Origin: Aporhodopirellula aestuarii
Lineage (GTDB): Bacteria > Planctomycetota > Planctomycetia > Pirellulales > Pirellulaceae
Reading direction: 5' to 3'
DNA: 64,000 nucleotides
Assembly: GCF_023701485.1 (NCBI RefSeq)
Contig: NZ_JAMQBK010000036.1
Span: 1-64,000 of the forward strand
The position numbers and the translations under genes were made by a program. This document shows, piece by piece, positions 51,420 through 61,028 of the stretch. How positions within the stretch are numbered: position 1 is the stretch's first letter; every line of letters starts with the position of its first letter. The notes beneath the pieces were generated by a model, which was not told the origin of the DNA, did not search any database, and saw only the letters and a program-made list of their open reading frames with translations.

Positions 51420-54400
51420 ATGATTCCGATTCGTTTTGAACACGCCGATGCCGCTGCTGGAATCCTTCAACAGTGGGAAGCGGCGAAGTGTTCGCACGCG
51501 GAAGCGTCCAGCGACAAACCGCCGTTTTCGATCGTCATCCCACCGCCAAACGTGACCGGTGCGTTGCACCTCGGCCACGGTCTCAATAACACCTTGCAGG
51601 ACATCGTCGTTCGCCGCAAACGCATGCAGGGATTCGAAACCCTGTGGATGCCGGGTACCGACCACGCCGGGATCGCCACCCAAGCGGTCGTCGAACGACG
51701 CCTCAAAGAGAACGAGAATCAAACGCGACATGACCTCGGTCGCGAAGCACTCGTCGAACGAATTTGGCAGTGGAAAGATCAATACGAACAACGCATCCTT
51801 GGCCAGCTCAAACGAATGGGCTGCAGTTGCGATTGGTCACGCCTTCGTTTTACCCTTGACCCGATTTGTGCCGCCGCCGTCCGGGCCACGTTTTTTGATC
51901 TGTTCGGAAAACAGTTCATCTACCGAGGCAAACGACTCGTTAATTGGGACACGTTTTTGCAAACGGCCGTTTCTGACGATGAAGTGTTCAACGAAACAAA
52001 GAAAGGGCACTTCTATCATCTGAGTTACCCGGTCATCGATCCCAAAGCCGGTGAACCCAAAACCATCGAAATCGCGACCACCCGCCCCGAAACGATGCTG
52101 GGCGACACCGCCGTTGCCGTCCACCCTGATCCCGCATCAGCTTTCGATCGCGTTGCCGAAGGCTTGAAGGAAAAACTCGCTGAGGCGAGCGGCAAAGAGA
52201 AGCCATTGATCGAAAAACAAATCGCTGCACTGGAGAAACGGCGTGCGGCGATGCTGCCGTCGCTGATCCAACTGCGTGATATGGCTGCGGACGGTCGGCA
52301 CATCCGTTTGCCGCTGCTCGATCGAGAGATTCCGATCGTCGCCGATGAATGGGCGAAACCGGAAATGGGAACTGGTTGCGTCAAGATCACGCCCGCGCAC
52401 GATCCGAACGATTACGAAGTCGGTTTGCGATGTGAGTTGCCGATGATCAATGTGCTCAACCCCGATGGCACGATCAACGCCGACGGTGGCAAGTACGAAG
52501 GGCTTACGATTCCCGCGGCACGCAAAGCCGTCGTCGCAGACCTCGATGAACTGGGATTGCTCGGTGAAGTCGAGGATCGCGAGATCGAATTGCCGATTAG
52601 TGATCGCAGCAAAACGCCGATCGAGCCGTACCTCGCCGATCAGTGGTTCGTTGCGATGGACACGCTCGCCCAGTCCGCGATGGACGCGGTGACCGATGAA
52701 CGTGTGCAGATCTATCCCGAACGCTATCGCAAAGGTTACCTCGACTGGCTGAGCGAGAAACGCGATTGGCCGGTCAGTCGACAGTTATGGTGGGGACACC
52801 GTATTCCGATCTGGTCAACGGGTGGGTTGTCGCAATCTGACGCTAACGAATTGTCGAGCAAGTTGGAAAAACTTGCCGAGCAGCATCCCGATCAAATCAG
52901 TCACCGTATCGATCCCGATGGCGAAGAAACCGTTGCGGTCTTTGTGTGTGTGCGTGACGAAGATGCGACGGTGGAAGCCGACGTGGAGGCCCTCGGTCTC
53001 GTCCAGGATCCTGATGTGCTCGACACGTGGTTCTCGTCCGCGTTGTGGCCCCACAGCACGCTGGGGTGGCCCGCCGAAACGGCTGAACTCGCCAAGTTCT
53101 ACCCAACGTCAACGCTGATCACCTCGCGTGACATCATCACGTTGTGGGTGGCACGGATGGTGTTGATGGGACTCAACAATGTCGGCGAAGTGCCTTTCAA
53201 CGAAGTCTTTATTCACCCGAAGATTCTCGACGGTCTCGGCGAAACCATGTCGAAATCAAAAGGCAACGGCGTCGACCCTAACGACGTGATCGACAAGTTC
53301 GGACCGGACGCGTTGCGTTTTGGTCTCGCACGTCTCGCCGGTGACACCCAAGACGTGCGGATGCCGGTGCAGTACGAATGCCCAGCTTGTGAAAAGCTGA
53401 TCGACCAAACCAAAAAGAACCGATCGCTGCCCAAACTCGATTGCCCCGCCTGCGGTAAACCGTTTTCGACCCAGTGGGCCGAAACAGCCGAAGACCAGGC
53501 ATTGCCGAAGGGAGCCGTCGTGAGTGAACGATTCGAGACGGCACGGAACTTCGTCAACAAGCTTTGGAACGCGTCGCGGTTCGTGTTGATGAACCTCGAA
53601 GGCTTCACGCCCCAACCGATCGATGTGGCGACCCTTCCGATCGAAGACAAATGGCTGCTCAGCCGATTGGCGAGTGTCACGCAGCAAGTCAGTGAGGGGA
53701 TCGACCGTTATCAATACAGCGAAGTGGCACGGATTCTGTATGATTTCGCCTGGGACGAGTTCTGTAGCTTCTACGTCGAGATCGCCAAACCACGACTCAG
53801 CGATCCCGAACAAAAGCAAGTTACTCAAAACGTGATCGCACACGGTCTCGATCAACTGCTGCGTTTGCTGCATCCGATCATGCCGTTTGTTACCGAATCG
53901 GTATGGGGGTATCTCGGTGAACTCGCGCCGAGTCGCGGTGTCCCCGAACCCGTCGAGGTCGGTCGCTTTGTGATGACGAGTTCATGGCCGGTCGCGCAGA
54001 CCGAGCACCACGATGTTCAGATCGAACGCCAGTTCAGCGAGTTTCAAAAGATCGTTGCCGCGATCCGTCAAATCCGCGCATCGCAAAACATCAAACCGAG
54101 TGACACCGTGCCGGTCGCAATCCGTTGCGATGAATCGTCACGCGAACTGCTCGAGCCGATGGCGGCTTATTTCAAAGGCCTTGCTTCCGCGGACATCGTG
54201 GCAATCGGATCAGACGTCAAGCCGTTTGAAACCGATGCTCACATCGGATTGGCCGATGTGAATGTGGATGTGCACGTCGACCTCGAGAAGTTCATCGACG
54301 TGGAAGCGGAACTGGCGAGATTGGAAAAATCGGTTGGACAAATTGCAGGTCAGATCACCGCAAAAGAAAACAAGCTCAATAACGAGAGCTTCGTCAGTCG

Positions 54401-54509
54401 CGCACCGAAAGAGATCGTCGATAAAGAACGCGAGTCGCTCGTCATGCTCCGCGAGCAGTACACGAGCGTCACCAACGACATCACCCGACTGCAAGCCAAG
54501 AAGGGATAG
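51420..54509 (+). CDS. valS: Valyl-tRNA synthetase
   Basis: 1029 residues. The HIGH motif is HLGH in 'PPPNVTGALHLGHGLNNTLQDI', and KMSKS appears as TMSKS in 'LDGLGETMSKSKGNGVDPNDVI'. The editing domain ('IATTRPETMLGDTAVAVHPD', 'GTGCVKITPAHDPNDYEVGLR') removes Thr-tRNA. The C-terminal coiled coil (about 960-1028, 'ELARLEKSVGQIAGQITAKENKLNN') is typical. Two departures stand out: a helical insertion of about 45 residues in the editing domain (about 245-290), and a four-cysteine insertion after KMSKS (Cys654, 657, 675, 678). The latter suggests zinc binding. The protein charges tRNA-Val in the cytoplasm. No ribosome-binding site precedes the ATG. Confidence 0.97.
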   Translation: MIPIRFEHADAAAGILQQWEAAKCSHAEASSDKPPFSIVIPPPNVTGALHLGHGLNNTLQDIVVRRKRMQGFETLWMPGTDHAGIATQAVVERRLKENENQTRHDLGREALVERIWQWKDQYEQRILGQLKRMGCSCDWSRLRFTLDPICAAAVRATFFDLFGKQFIYRGKRLVNWDTFLQTAVSDDEVFNETKKGHFYHLSYPVIDPKAGEPKTIEIATTRPETMLGDTAVAVHPDPASAFDRVAEGLKEKLAEASGKEKPLIEKQIAALEKRRAAMLPSLIQLRDMAADGRHIRLPLLDREIPIVADEWAKPEMGTGCVKITPAHDPNDYEVGLRCELPMINVLNPDGTINADGGKYEGLTIPAARKAVVADLDELGLLGEVEDREIELPISDRSKTPIEPYLADQWFVAMDTLAQSAMDAVTDERVQIYPERYRKGYLDWLSEKRDWPVSRQLWWGHRIPIWSTGGLSQSDANELSSKLEKLAEQHPDQISHRIDPDGEETVAVFVCVRDEDATVEADVEALGLVQDPDVLDTWFSSALWPHSTLGWPAETAELAKFYPTSTLITSRDIITLWVARMVLMGLNNVGEVPFNEVFIHPKILDGLGETMSKSKGNGVDPNDVIDKFGPDALRFGLARLAGDTQDVRMPVQYECPACEKLIDQTKKNRSLPKLDCPACGKPFSTQWAETAEDQALPKGAVVSERFETARNFVNKLWNASRFVLMNLEGFTPQPIDVATLPIEDKWLLSRLASVTQQVSEGIDRYQYSEVARILYDFAWDEFCSFYVEIAKPRLSDPEQKQVTQNVIAHGLDQLLRLLHPIMPFVTESVWGYLGELAPSRGVPEPVEVGRFVMTSSWPVAQTEHHDVQIERQFSEFQKIVAAIRQIRASQNIKPSDTVPVAIRCDESSRELLEPMAAYFKGLASADIVAIGSDVKPFETDAHIGLADVNVDVHVDLEKFIDVEAELARLEKSVGQIAGQITAKENKLNNESFVSRAPKEIVDKERESLVMLREQYTSVTNDITRLQAKKG

Positions 54510-54604
54510 TTGGCGAAGAGGCTCGGACACCACGCTTCACCCTTCCGAGAGACGGTGAAGCGGGTTGGTTAACAGACCGTTTGCCAAGATGTCTTGCAAA
54601 CCCG

Positions 54605-54628
54605 CTGCCGCGATTCACGTCGCGGCAG
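54605..54628. terminator. Hairpin between convergent genes
   Basis: CTGCCGCGA and TCGCGGCAG pair over nine bases around a 6-base loop. The hairpin spans the stop codon of the minus-strand membrane-protein gene, and valS converges from the other side. It has no T-run, so it may act as a weak or Rho-assisted terminator or as an mRNA end stabiliser. Confidence 0.4.
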
Positions 54629-55412
54629 GTGGGGACGCAGCGGATCTCTTTCGGCTTCGCGACAGCTGGGCAAACACGACGATCGTTAAGACGATTGCCG
54701 CGATCGCACTCTGGGGCGTCCAGCATAGAAAGATGCCCATGAGCACTTTGTCGAAGTCGATGTTCAACGCTTGCCCGACCGCCATCGCGACCGCGATCAA
54801 CGCGAACGCGCAGGGTGTGAGGATGGCAACGCGTTGTTGCCATGACAACCTTCGCGGCAACATCGCGATGAGCACGAGACTCAAAGGTCCGAGCGCGTAG
54901 ATGAAGATCAGCGTTTCTTTGCGTGCGGCAAAACGGCTGGCGATCATCGCAAACACCGCCGCGACCGTGGTCGCGATCATCAGGCTTTGGATGCTAAATT
55001 GAATTGGCTGCGATTCTGAGTCGTCTGCGCCTTCACTCATTTCGCTTTGGAAACTGTCGAACATCAGCTTGTTGAGCCAATCGGACTTGATCGTCGTCAG
55101 GATTGCGATCGGCAGGCTGACCACGATGGCAACCAGAATGTTGAGCCCGATCATCGGATAGTCCGCGAACATTCCACCATACATGTTGCCGGATTCCCAA
55201 ATCTCAAACGGAAACCCGATCGATTCACCATGCGGCCGAATCTTGCCCACGAGACTGCCCCAATGTTCCGAACGCACGAAGTACGACAGTGCGTTGAGGC
55301 TGGCCATGAACAACATTCCCACTGCCAACCCCCGCATGAACCAGCGAGGTTTGGAGCCGAATTCAGCGTTCAGCCGCTGACGTTCGTCGGAAGTCGCAAA
55401 GTCATTTGACAT
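54615..55412 (-). CDS. Integral membrane protein of planctomycete type
   Basis: 265 residues with six predicted transmembrane segments, e.g. 'FMRGLAVGMLFMASLNALSYF', 'MIGLNILVAIVVSLPIAILTTI', 'LMIATTVAAVFAMIASRF', 'IFIYALGPLSLVLIAML', 'VAILTPCAFALIAVAMAVG' and 'SAIAAIVLTIVVFAQL'. The phrase 'IQFSIQSLMIATTVAAVFA' matches a motif ('FSLRSLLxxTTVVAVxLA') recurrent in planctomycete membrane proteins of unknown function. No transport or catalytic signature was found. It is convergent with valS. An acidic loop of about 25 residues precedes the motif. Confidence 0.82.
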   Translation of the reverse strand: MSNDFATSDERQRLNAEFGSKPRWFMRGLAVGMLFMASLNALSYFVRSEHWGSLVGKIRPHGESIGFPFEIWESGNMYGGMFADYPMIGLNILVAIVVSLPIAILTTIKSDWLNKLMFDSFQSEMSEGADDSESQPIQFSIQSLMIATTVAAVFAMIASRFAARKETLIFIYALGPLSLVLIAMLPRRLSWQQRVAILTPCAFALIAVAMAVGQALNIDFDKVLMGIFLCWTPQSAIAAIVLTIVVFAQLSRSRKRSAASPPAAT

Positions 55413-55863
55413 GGGGGCGGTGGTTCATGACCAACGATGCGACTGTTAACGCGATTGGCGAAGTCGAAATACGCAATCTCGGCAATGCGAGGGTGCCCCC
55501 AACGTTAAGCCGAATTTTTTGAGATGGACTTCAAAGTCGCGCGGGGATCGTGATGAAACGCGAGCAGCAATTTTGGGCATGCCAGCTTTGCGAGATCGCC
55601 TCTGCGTCTCATTGTCGTTTCAACAACGTTTTTCTTGCAAGGCAACGTTCGCACGATGCGAAGACTTCGATTCCATTCCCACCGAGTGTCGAACGACGGA
55701 GGGGCGAAGCCGGTGGAATGCCAGCCCCATTTGATAGATGGGGCAAAATAGAAGAAGAGGCGAGTTTCGCTAGGATCGAGTGAGCAACGAAACTGGGGTG
55801 GGAATGATTTGCCGACTCGGTGGCGACGTCAGCGAATTCACTCTCAAGCAGCAACCGTGTTGA
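55413..55863. other. Intergenic region, nothing recognised
   Basis: About 450 bases. Frames on both strands overlap here (61-81 codons) but none has a ribosome-binding site, family match or plausible composition. I saw no terminator or RNA gene. Confidence 0.5.
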
Positions 55864-56154
55864 CTATTTAGCGGCAGCTAGCGAACGAAGTTCGTCGAGT
55901 TCGACGCTTAAACGGTGACGCAAAGGACTTTCGTCACGCAGTTCCGCTTCCAGAAGATCTTCCGCTTGATCGAATACTTCTTCGGTTGGGTTAGGAACTG
56001 AAACGATTTCGCGGAACATGCTTTCAATGGTGGATTCAGTTAACACAGGGCGGTCCTTGGCAAGAATGTAGGAGTGGGGGGGCGGCGAAATCGCGGATGA
56101 GTGGTCGCATTCGTTATCGAACGCGACCACCGCTCCATCATAGGGTGAGATCAT
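55864..56154 (-). CDS. Small acidic hypothetical protein
   Basis: Up to 96 residues. The C-terminal 60 residues ('VLTESTIESMFREIVSVPNPTEEVFDQAEDLLEAELRDESPLRHRLSVELDELRSLAA') look like a real helical, acidic protein, while the first 35 do not. A GTG at 56046 would start exactly at this protein-like part and is a credible alternative start. There is no signal peptide or membrane segment, and I do not recognise a family. It lies downstream of the DUF1598 gene on the same strand, 59 bases away, and may share its transcript. Confidence 0.55.
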   Translation of the reverse strand: MISPYDGAVVAFDNECDHSSAISPPPHSYILAKDRPVLTESTIESMFREIVSVPNPTEEVFDQAEDLLEAELRDESPLRHRLSVELDELRSLAAAK

Positions 56155-56213
56155 CCGGCCACAAGTCCTTAACGTTAATGAATCACGCTGTTCTCAGCGG
56201 CATTCTCTAACGA

Positions 56214-57656
56214 TCAATCCCACCACCATTGACCTGGCTCAAGGTCGCTAGGGCCAGCAGCGTTTTTGGTTTCAACGTTTTCGCCGCTGGCGTCGACCTT
56301 CATGCGATCGCTGTTGAAGGCGACTCGTGGTTGCATGTTGACTCCACCGCCAAGAGGCGTCATCAACGTATTGCCACGCCAAATCGCGTTAACGGCTGTC
56401 TCGACCTTTTCAGGCGCGGTGTAGGTTTCCACCCGCAGTTGGCTTTCATCGCCGAGGACGGGCATGTTCCAATCGGCCTGTGCGTAGAAATCTTGCTCTT
56501 GGATGTAGGCTGCCGCGATGGCGAGGTCGATCAGTTGTTGGAGTTCCGCGTAAACTCGCACTTTGCTGGCGATCAACGGATACTTGTCGGTGAACTCTTT
56601 AGTGAACGCTTGGCTAGCACGGTTGCCGCGGCCGGCCATCACACGTTTACCATCACCCATGACACGTTCGCCTTCGCCGACAAGTTGCACGCCACGTTCG
56701 TTGATACGCATGGCCATTCGGTCATCACTGACCGAGACACCGTCGTAGTTTGGTTGGAAATACCAACGTTCGAGGGCGTTTGCCGCAACGGTTTGCGGGT
56801 TGGTGCGGGAAACATAGCTGCGGACTGGGACGGGGAGTTGTTCCAGGCCGATGCCGATGAGTTTCATCCGGTAATCGGCTTCGACGAGGACGCGGGCGAA
56901 GTGTGTTGCCGCGGGAATCCCTTTGATCGTGACAGTTTGCAGCCCAAGGTTTTGCTTGAGGCCGTGAACAAGTCGCATTGTATCGCCGCGGTTCGCGTTC
57001 CCACCGACGGCGCGGAGGAATTGCTGCATCCGGGCCAAACCTTCGGGGGTCGGGTCGATTGAGACCGAGATGACACGGGTGGGTGGCGCCGATGGCGGGT
57101 ATGCCCGCAATGCGGTCGCGAGGTCTTCGAGCAAGATCGTGGGCCGGCCGGTATTCATTCCGACGAAACGTTCGGTTGGATCAGCGACGAATCCCTCAGC
57201 GGGACCGGCGATCACGATGTCTTGCGTGTCGGGATAGAAAAAGACGTATTTGACGGTCGTCAAACCGGCGACGGCAAGGATGTCATCGGAGAGTGGACGG
57301 TCGGCAGCGAGGCGTTCGGCGACGACTTTCTCGAGTCGATTGAGCGAGACTTTCCGCAATTCGCTGCGCTGCATCACATCTTCGGTTTGGGCAGCTTGCC
57401 GGGCCTGCATCAGTCGCTGGCGGGCGAGCCGGGGGTCGACGGTTCGGACTTTCAATACACCGGTCGCATCCACATCGACCCCGGCGATCGGGTTACCGAA
57501 GACGATTGTGTCTCCACCGGTGTTCTGAGCCGTCGCAATCGAGCCGCTCAGGGACAGCGTGAGACCAACGAGTAGGCATCCGACCGTGCGGAACATCGAG
57601 TTCGGAAGACCGCAGGAAACCGGAGCGGGAAGGAAGCGGCGGAGGGTTGCGTTCAT
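56214..57656 (-). CDS. Secreted DUF1598 protein
   Basis: 480 residues with an N-terminal signal segment ('TVGCLLVGLTLSLSGSIATA', about 24-43). The central domain contains 'VAGLTTVKYVFFYPDTQDIVIAGPAEGF', 'TILLEDLATALRAY' and 'ISVSIDPTPEGLARMQQFLRAVG', then 'ALERWYFQPNYDGVSVSDDRMAMRI', which correspond to the planctomycete DUF1598 family. The C-terminus ends 'GPSDLEPGQWWWD'. The family has no assigned function; abundant beta segments and export suggest a cell-envelope protein. The gene lies upstream of the small acidic gene on the same strand. The first 23 residues may be dispensable, since Met21 is an alternative start. Confidence 0.88.
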   Translation of the reverse strand: MNATLRRFLPAPVSCGLPNSMFRTVGCLLVGLTLSLSGSIATAQNTGGDTIVFGNPIAGVDVDATGVLKVRTVDPRLARQRLMQARQAAQTEDVMQRSELRKVSLNRLEKVVAERLAADRPLSDDILAVAGLTTVKYVFFYPDTQDIVIAGPAEGFVADPTERFVGMNTGRPTILLEDLATALRAYPPSAPPTRVISVSIDPTPEGLARMQQFLRAVGGNANRGDTMRLVHGLKQNLGLQTVTIKGIPAATHFARVLVEADYRMKLIGIGLEQLPVPVRSYVSRTNPQTVAANALERWYFQPNYDGVSVSDDRMAMRINERGVQLVGEGERVMGDGKRVMAGRGNRASQAFTKEFTDKYPLIASKVRVYAELQQLIDLAIAAAYIQEQDFYAQADWNMPVLGDESQLRVETYTAPEKVETAVNAIWRGNTLMTPLGGGVNMQPRVAFNSDRMKVDASGENVETKNAAGPSDLEPGQWWWD

Positions 57657-58141
57657 GAGAGAGCAGATTCGGCGTGGAAGAGACCATCGTCGCGGCGGAC
57701 GATGGGGGCGGTCGGCGACAGCATGAGTGAATGAGACTCAGGATAGCTCGAAGGGTTGATATCGGCAACAAAAACGCATTCAAACCCGACGAAAACATGT
57801 TCCGGCCGCCGAGAACTCAGCCGCCGATCTGATTGCCGGGGCTCGATCGGATCGATCGGGTTCGTTCCCCGTCGTCTTGTCACGCCATGCGTGCCTGAGG
57901 TCTCCCTGCTGGTGGGTGGTATGTCGTGCCGGTTGGAGCGATTGTTCATGCTTGACGATCAATGCCGCGTACTCCGGACACTTTTCCCACACCTCAGGGC
58001 TTTCCTTGTCCATGCGATTGGATACCGATATGCCTGAGATTCATCGAAATCGGACATCGAATCTTCACGATCCGGGCAGTGGCAGGGTAGCGTATGCGGC
58101 TACCTGATGGAGCCCAATCTTTACCCCGTAAGCAGAAGCCG
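57657..58141. other. Divergent intergenic region
   Basis: About 485 bases between divergent genes; both should have their promoters here. No clear promoter motif, operator or RNA gene was recognised. Short frames on both strands look like chance openings. Confidence 0.5.
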
Positions 58142-59341
58142 ATGACCCAAGACGACTTTGACGCCTCCGCCCCTGATGACACAGCTGACCCTGCACCCGC
58201 CGATGCCACCGCGTCGTCGGAGGTTTCGGTCACGCCAGCGACCACGCACCCACGTTTTGATGCATCGGAGGTCTACGAAGACGTGCCTGACGATGACGAC
58301 GCCGCAGTTGCGGTCGCCGAAGAGGGCAATTCTCTGGACGAACAACCCGCCACGATGGCGAATGATGGAAGTGATGAAGACGACGGCTACGAAGAGTACG
58401 TCGATGATGAGGCGGTCGCCGAACACGATGAGGTGTCCGTTGATGTGACCGAGCCCGCTGAGATGACCGACGTTGCTGAGGAGTCGGCCGACCCCTCTTC
58501 GGGATTCAAACCCGCCGGCAGCGATGAGGAACTCGTCGAGCTTCAGCAGCCATTCGTCGGACAATGGAACTCCTTGGTCAGCACGACTAACTGGGAGAAA
58601 GGTCGCATCATCAGCGAGTGGCGAGAAGCCTTGATTGAAGCCGGTGCCCCGGTTACCGACTATTCCGATGAGGCATGGGCCTCGCGGGTTGGTGGCGTCA
58701 CGTCGCCCCATGTCGGTCGCCTTCGCCGGGTATACGATCGATTCGGTACGCAAGCAAAGACCTACCCCTCGCTGTATTGGAGTCACTTCCTCGCCGCATT
58801 GGATTGGGATGACGCGGCGTTGTGGTTGCAGGGGGCTGTTGAAGAGAAATGGTCGGTTTCGGTGATGCGAGAGCAGCGTTGGCGTGCCAACGGAGCCGTT
58901 GAATCGGATCGTCCCGGTGGTAGCCAAATCGTTGAAGTCGACCTCGACGAAGACACTCCTGACCTCGGTACCGCACCGGCTCAAGGTGGCAGTTCCACTC
59001 GCGATTACGACGGTGATACCGATGGTGTCGCCGCGGGCCCGGCTTATGAGCCACCCGATTTCGGCGAAGAAACCGAACTCGCCGCGTTGCCCGAAGGCAA
59101 CAACATGAACGACGCCAACCAAGCCGATGGCGGTGGCGGCGTGGGCGTTGCTGACGGCGAGCAGGCACCTTCGCCGTCGCAACCGTTCGCGGGGCTGCCG
59201 GAGCTGCCGGATGATTTGGCCGACGTGATCGAGTCGCTCAAACTGTCGATCCTTCGCCACAAAACGGCCGGGTTCGAAGACGTCGATCCTGATGTGATCC
59301 GTCGTTATCTCGATGCCGTCAAGTTACTGATTGAATCGTAA
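58142..59341 (+). CDS. Acidic conserved-looking protein of unknown function
   Basis: 399 residues from the ATG at 58142; an upstream in-frame ATG at 58094 adds 16 unconvincing residues. Residues 1-140 are extremely acidic and low-complexity (Asp/Glu/Ala/Val), probably disordered. A compact domain follows (about 145-255): 'FVGQWNSLVSTTNWEKGRIISEWREALIEAGAPVTDYSDEAWASRVGGVTSPHVGRLRRVYDRFG' and 'LYWSHFLAALDWDDAALWLQGAVEEKWSVSVMREQRW'. Its helices with conserved aromatics resemble a DNA- or protein-binding fold in outline only. A Gly/Ala/Asp linker and a C-terminal helical stretch ('LPELPDDLADVIESLKLSILRHKTAGFEDV') end the protein. No signal peptide is present, and I do not know the family. Confidence 0.82.
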   Translation: MTQDDFDASAPDDTADPAPADATASSEVSVTPATTHPRFDASEVYEDVPDDDDAAVAVAEEGNSLDEQPATMANDGSDEDDGYEEYVDDEAVAEHDEVSVDVTEPAEMTDVAEESADPSSGFKPAGSDEELVELQQPFVGQWNSLVSTTNWEKGRIISEWREALIEAGAPVTDYSDEAWASRVGGVTSPHVGRLRRVYDRFGTQAKTYPSLYWSHFLAALDWDDAALWLQGAVEEKWSVSVMREQRWRANGAVESDRPGGSQIVEVDLDEDTPDLGTAPAQGGSSTRDYDGDTDGVAAGPAYEPPDFGEETELAALPEGNNMNDANQADGGGGVGVADGEQAPSPSQPFAGLPELPDDLADVIESLKLSILRHKTAGFEDVDPDVIRRYLDAVKLLIES

Positions 59342-59376
59342 CAGTAACGTTTTTCTCGCTCGCAACATCATCGAAT

Positions 59377-59407
59377 ACTGCCGATCCGTCTCAGATGGAT
59401 CGGCAGT
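59377..59407. terminator. Bidirectional hairpin terminator
   Basis: ACTGCCGATCC and GGATCGGCAGT pair over 11 bases around a 9-base loop, followed by TTGCGTTT on the plus strand. It lies between the convergent acidic-protein and hisD genes, 36 bases after the former's stop, and can serve both. Confidence 0.8.
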
Positions 59408-59455
59408 TTGCGTTTAAGCATGATCCACTCGTCGGTGGTTTTGCGGACGGGGAGC

Positions 59456-60823
59456 TTATGGCTCCGTGCGAATCGAAACGCTTCGGGCGTGGGCGGTCAG
59501 GCCTTCTTTTTCGGCGATCCGGATCACATCTTCGGAGATCGCCTTCGTAGCGTCGGCGGTGAACATGGTCACGCTGCCCGATCGCAGGAAGCTGTTGACG
59601 GACAAGCCGGCTGCCCATTTGCAGGTTCCACCGGTGGGCAACACGTGGCTGGGCCCGGCCGCGTAATCGCCGAGTGCGACGGGCGTGTGGTGTCCGAGGA
59701 AAGCGGCGCCGCTGTTTCGAATCCGAGCGATCTGGTTATCGGGATCGGCGGTTTCGATGTGCAGGTGTTCCGGCGCAAACGAATCAGTCAGCTCGCACGC
59801 TTGCTCGGCGTCTCGCACCAAGATCAGGGCCCCGAAATCGGCGAGTGCGTCGCGCGTCAGATCGCTGCGATCCAGTTCGGCGAGTTGAGATTGCAATTCG
59901 CTGCGTACCGAATCGATGATTGATTCATCCCACGTGATCAGGATCGCGGATCCCGGGGAGTGTTCGGCTTGGGCGAGCAAGTCGGCGGCGATGAAGGCGG
60001 GCGACGCGGTGGAGTCAGCGATCACGATCACTTCGCTCGGTCCGGCGAATGAGTCGATGTCCACGGTGCCAAACACGTGTTTCTTGGCCAGGGCGACAAA
60101 CAGGTTGCCGGGGCCGACGATCTTGTCGACGGCGGGTAACGCGTCGCAGCCATACGCCATCGCCGCGACCGCTTGAGCACCACCGCACCGATACACTTCT
60201 TTGATGCCGAGTTCGTGACAGGTGGCGAGCATGTCTTGGTTGTAGGCGCCGAACCGGGTCGGCGGCGCGACGACAACAATCTCATCGACGCCCGCGACTT
60301 GGGCGGGCACAGCCGTCATGAGGACCGTCGACGGGTAGGCGGCGGCGCCCCCGGGGACACAGATCCCGACCCGTCGCATCGGCGTGTACCGCTGGGTCAA
60401 TCGGACCCCGGGGCGTGGCTCGATCGTCACGTCGTGATGCCGGATCGCGGATTGGAATTCGGCGATGTTGTCACGAATCTGGCGGATCGATTCGAGGAAT
60501 TCCGGATCGGCCGCGGCGTGGGCTTCCCGCAGGTCCTCAGCCGGTACCCGTAACGTTTCGCCGGTCAACTGGGTGCGGTCGAGCGATTCGGTATAGCGAA
60601 GCAGTGCCGACGTGCCTTCGGTTTGCACGTCACGGCAAATCGTCTCGACCACTTCGATCGGGGTGAGTGGTTTTCCGAACACGGCCTGTGTTAATTCGCG
60701 ACCACGGGGGCTAACCAAATCACCTCGTGGGCTGAGTTTTTCACGCAGCTCGGCGAGGATTTCGTCGCCGCCTTCTCGGGCGTCCACGTACCGGATCAAT
60801 GAGTCGACTGTTTCGGAGGTCAT
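59456..60823 (-). CDS. hisD: Histidinol dehydrogenase
   Basis: 455 residues. 'RVGICVPGGAAAYPSTVLMTAVPAQVAGV' starts the NAD domain, and 'GGAQAVAAMAYGCDALPAVDKIVGPGN' is the family signature. 'DSFAGPSEVIVIADSTA' with 'DLLAQAEHSPGSAILIT' supplies the zinc-binding Gln and His. Near the C-terminus 'APEHLHIET' contains the catalytic Glu-His pair, and 'GPSHVLPTGGTCKWAAGLSVNSFLR' closes the active site. The enzyme carries out the final two oxidations to histidine. It stands alone, with no other his gene nearby. The convergent neighbour is separated by a hairpin terminator, and the divergent neighbour is a threonine aldolase gene. Confidence 0.97.
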   Translation of the reverse strand: MTSETVDSLIRYVDAREGGDEILAELREKLSPRGDLVSPRGRELTQAVFGKPLTPIEVVETICRDVQTEGTSALLRYTESLDRTQLTGETLRVPAEDLREAHAAADPEFLESIRQIRDNIAEFQSAIRHHDVTIEPRPGVRLTQRYTPMRRVGICVPGGAAAYPSTVLMTAVPAQVAGVDEIVVVAPPTRFGAYNQDMLATCHELGIKEVYRCGGAQAVAAMAYGCDALPAVDKIVGPGNLFVALAKKHVFGTVDIDSFAGPSEVIVIADSTASPAFIAADLLAQAEHSPGSAILITWDESIIDSVRSELQSQLAELDRSDLTRDALADFGALILVRDAEQACELTDSFAPEHLHIETADPDNQIARIRNSGAAFLGHHTPVALGDYAAGPSHVLPTGGTCKWAAGLSVNSFLRSGSVTMFTADATKAISEDVIRIAEKEGLTAHARSVSIRTEP

Positions 60824-61028
60824 GAAAATTCGTCGTCTGGTGTCGGAATTCGGTTGAGTTATGTGATAGTCTGGGGCGGTTGTGAGGCCGTCACAGCAGC
60901 GGGCGAATCGTTAAGCTAAACCCCGTGGCGTGCTTTCGCCAGAGTATGCTTATTAGGTCGCTGGCCTCATCACTCTCGCCAGACGGCAATCTATCCAACC
61001 CTCCCGGCATTTGTTCGAGAATCCTGTC

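Noticed and set aside
55550-55854. Overlapping small frames on both strands in the 55.4-55.9 kb gap.
   Set aside because: Neither has supporting signals or conserved-looking composition.
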